In this document: positions 62,517 to 64,000 of the stretch, in pieces
How positions within the stretch are numbered: position 1 is the first letter of the stretch
How the letters are laid out: the number at the start of each line of letters is the position of its first letter
From: Ignavibacteriales bacterium
Lineage (GTDB): Bacteria; Bacteroidota; Ignavibacteria; Ignavibacteriales; Melioribacteraceae
Length of the DNA stretch: 64,000 bases
Reading direction: 5' to 3'
Assembly (NCBI GenBank): GCA_026390795.1
Contig: JAPLFG010000003.1
Location: 1,550,001 to 1,614,000, forward strand
The notes under the pieces: generated by a model
The model's database searches: none
Seen by the model: the letters and a program-made list of their open reading frames with translations, nothing else
What the model was told of the DNA's origin: nothing
Program-made: the position numbers and the translations under genes

Positions 62517-64000
62517 ATGAATCATCAAAAATTATTTTTAATACTTTTCCTTTTTGCTATTGGATTTGTATTCAGTCTTTCCGAGATATCCGCACAAAAC
62601 AAGAAACTGACTTATAAACAAGTTTATGAAAGCGGCGGTATGCGCGGCAGAATGGGAATGTTCGGTCGTGGTGAATTGGGCTGGGTAGATGAAGATCATT
62701 ATCTTGAGATGAAATCGGATCCGGCTAAGACGGATTCAAAACCTGTGTTGATGAAAACAAATGCTGCAGACGGTAAATCGGAAGTTTATATTGATAACAG
62801 TTCAGTTCAGCTGCCAGAAGGATTTAGTATTGACCGACCTCTTGGAATGACAAAAGATTATAACAATTATCTTTTCTTTTCTAAAAACAATCTTTATTTC
62901 TATTCCCGTTCGGAAAATTCATTTAAGCAATTGACCAAAGATGACGCTGTAGAAAAAGTTGCAAAACTATCTCCTGACGGCAAGAAAGTCGCATATGTTA
63001 AGAATAATAATTTATATGTATTCGATATTGATTCTGAAAAAGAAACTCAGCTTACAAATGATGGAACCGACCTAATATATAATGGCTGGGCTTCATGGGT
63101 ATATATGGAAGAGATTTTAGGAAGAGGCACCGCTTATTCCGCTTTCTGGTGGTCTCCCAAAAGTGATAAAATTGCATTCTTACACACCGATGATAATCCA
63201 GTGCCCGATTTTCCAATTTATCATGCAGATGGAGTGCATGGTGAATTAGAGCATCAGCGTTATCCAAAACCTGGCGATCCCAATCCTTATGTAAAATTTG
63301 GAATTGCTAATATTGCCGATAGAAAAATCACATGGGCAGATTTTGATGAGAAGGCAGATCAATATATTGCATGGCCGACATGGACCAAAGACAACAAACT
63401 AACTGTTCAATGGATGAACCGCGCACAGGACAATATTATTCTTTATTGGATTGACACTAATTCTGGAAAGAAGACCGAGATCTATAACGAAAAACAAAAA
63501 GAGTGGGTTGAATGGTTTGAAGATATCTACTTCTTTGAAAATGGAAGCGGATTTTTACTGCGGTCAAACGTTGATGGATGGGATCATCTTTACTACTACG
63601 ATTTAAATGGAAAATTGATTAAGAGATTAACGCAAGGAGACTGGCAGGTAACAGATATCGCTTATGTTGATGAAGCCAATAAAAAAGTTTATTTCCACAG
63701 TCCAATGAAAAATAATACAGATAAATATCTCTGTGTTGTTGGTCTTGACGGGAAAGGATTGAAACAAATAACTACAACTCCCGGGACGCATTCAGCATCA
63801 GTTTCTCCAAAAGGAAAATATTATATTGATACTTACACCAATATAACTACTCCTTTTAAAACTGAACTTTTTAAGATGGACGGCAAACTTGTTAGAACGC
63901 TTAGCGATACTAAAAGCAACCAATATGATGATTACGCACTGGCAAAAGTTGAGCTGTTCACAATTCCTTCCGGCGATGGATATGACCTGCCGGCAATCTG
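62517..64000 (+). CDS. DPP-IV-type S9 peptidase, 3' truncated by window end
   Basis: The frame opens at ATG 62517 (TTGGAG upstream) and remains open to the window end: 494 residues. Signal peptide to about residue 27 (FSLSEISAQ). The visible part is the beta-propeller of the S9B family (KVAKLSPDGKKVAYVKNNNL, FWWSPKSDKIAFLHTDDNPV), including WVYMEEILGRG in place of the usual double-Glu DWVYEEE. An insert of Met, Gly and Arg-rich sequence (GGMRGRMGMFGRGE) lies near residue 44. The catalytic hydrolase domain lies beyond the window. It is paralogous to the peptidase at 31327-33579. Confidence 0.85.
   Translation, partial: MNHQKLFLILFLFAIGFVFSLSEISAQNKKLTYKQVYESGGMRGRMGMFGRGELGWVDEDHYLEMKSDPAKTDSKPVLMKTNAADGKSEVYIDNSSVQLPEGFSIDRPLGMTKDYNNYLFFSKNNLYFYSRSENSFKQLTKDDAVEKVAKLSPDGKKVAYVKNNNLYVFDIDSEKETQLTNDGTDLIYNGWASWVYMEEILGRGTAYSAFWWSPKSDKIAFLHTDDNPVPDFPIYHADGVHGELEHQRYPKPGDPNPYVKFGIANIADRKITWADFDEKADQYIAWPTWTKDNKLTVQWMNRAQDNIILYWIDTNSGKKTEIYNEKQKEWVEWFEDIYFFENGSGFLLRSNVDGWDHLYYYDLNGKLIKRLTQGDWQVTDIAYVDEANKKVYFHSPMKNNTDKYLCVVGLDGKGLKQITTTPGTHSASVSPKGKYYIDTYTNITTPFKTELFKMDGKLVRTLSDTKSNQYDDYALAKVELFTIPSGDGYDLPAI

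Overview
The window looks like a chromosomal segment of a Gram-negative heterotroph of the Bacteroidota/Chlorobiota/Ignavibacteriota supergroup, most likely an Ignavibacteria-type organism. The reasons are two secreted proteins with type IX secretion (T9SS) C-terminal sorting domains of the QNYPNPFNP...YDILGKEVATL kind, a PorV/PorQ-family protein, three TonB-dependent receptors with carboxypeptidase-regulatory N-terminal domains, many signal peptides, AT-rich intergenic DNA and TATATTTG-type -10 sequences. No rRNA, CRISPR array or intact insertion sequence was seen.

1-16334: a dense, all-plus-strand block that reads as a cyanophycin (arginyl-polyaspartate) foraging locus: M20 peptidase (5' truncated), periplasmic-type cyanophycinase, YfcC-like amino-acid transporter (these three overlap by ATGA junctions), RpiR-type regulator, TonB-dependent receptor, secreted 642-residue protein, PorV-like protein, a second cyanophycinase carrying a T9SS sorting domain, a beta-helix-like T9SS cargo, an M14 carboxypeptidase and ornithine aminotransferase. 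Proposed flow: polymer is cut outside the cell, products enter through the TonB receptor, are cut further in the periplasm, and arginine/aspartate are imported and degraded through ornithine. The polymer assignment rests on the two S51 peptidases; the integration of the other genes is inference.

16335-19425: an accessory patch with a tyrosine-recombinase fossil, three copies of a degenerate repeat, a Fic protein with its own inhibitory motif, a 38-residue membrane peptide and an unrecognised 117-residue protein.

19426-31086: mixed genes: an exported MEMO-type protein with a methyltransferase, a coiled-coil membrane protein with a lipoprotein, a two-haem cytochrome with TPRs, an MFS transporter, a DUF1579 protein, a protein made of 16-residue repeats, an acidic protein pair, tRNA-Arg(CCG) and a TonB receptor.

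31327-48630: a DPP-IV-type peptidase followed by a carbohydrate cluster: two related (alpha/alpha)6-barrel glycoside hydrolases (one fused to a GATase/ThuA-like domain), a GH3 enzyme with PA14, a third barrel enzyme, a sodium/solute symporter with small membrane proteins, and galactokinase, which has a 21-bp palindrome upstream. This suggests degradation of galactose-containing glycans and sodium-coupled sugar import.

48749-64000: small housekeeping or accessory genes, a lipoprotein/TonB receptor pair, a propeller-type sensor kinase with a NarL-type regulator, a CDF-like transporter with a cysteine-rich tail, tRNA-Ala(CGC) with a partial duplicate beside it, a previously easy-to-miss 49-residue membrane protein with its own promoter and leader hairpin, an aldo/keto reductase and a second DPP-IV-type peptidase cut off by the window end.
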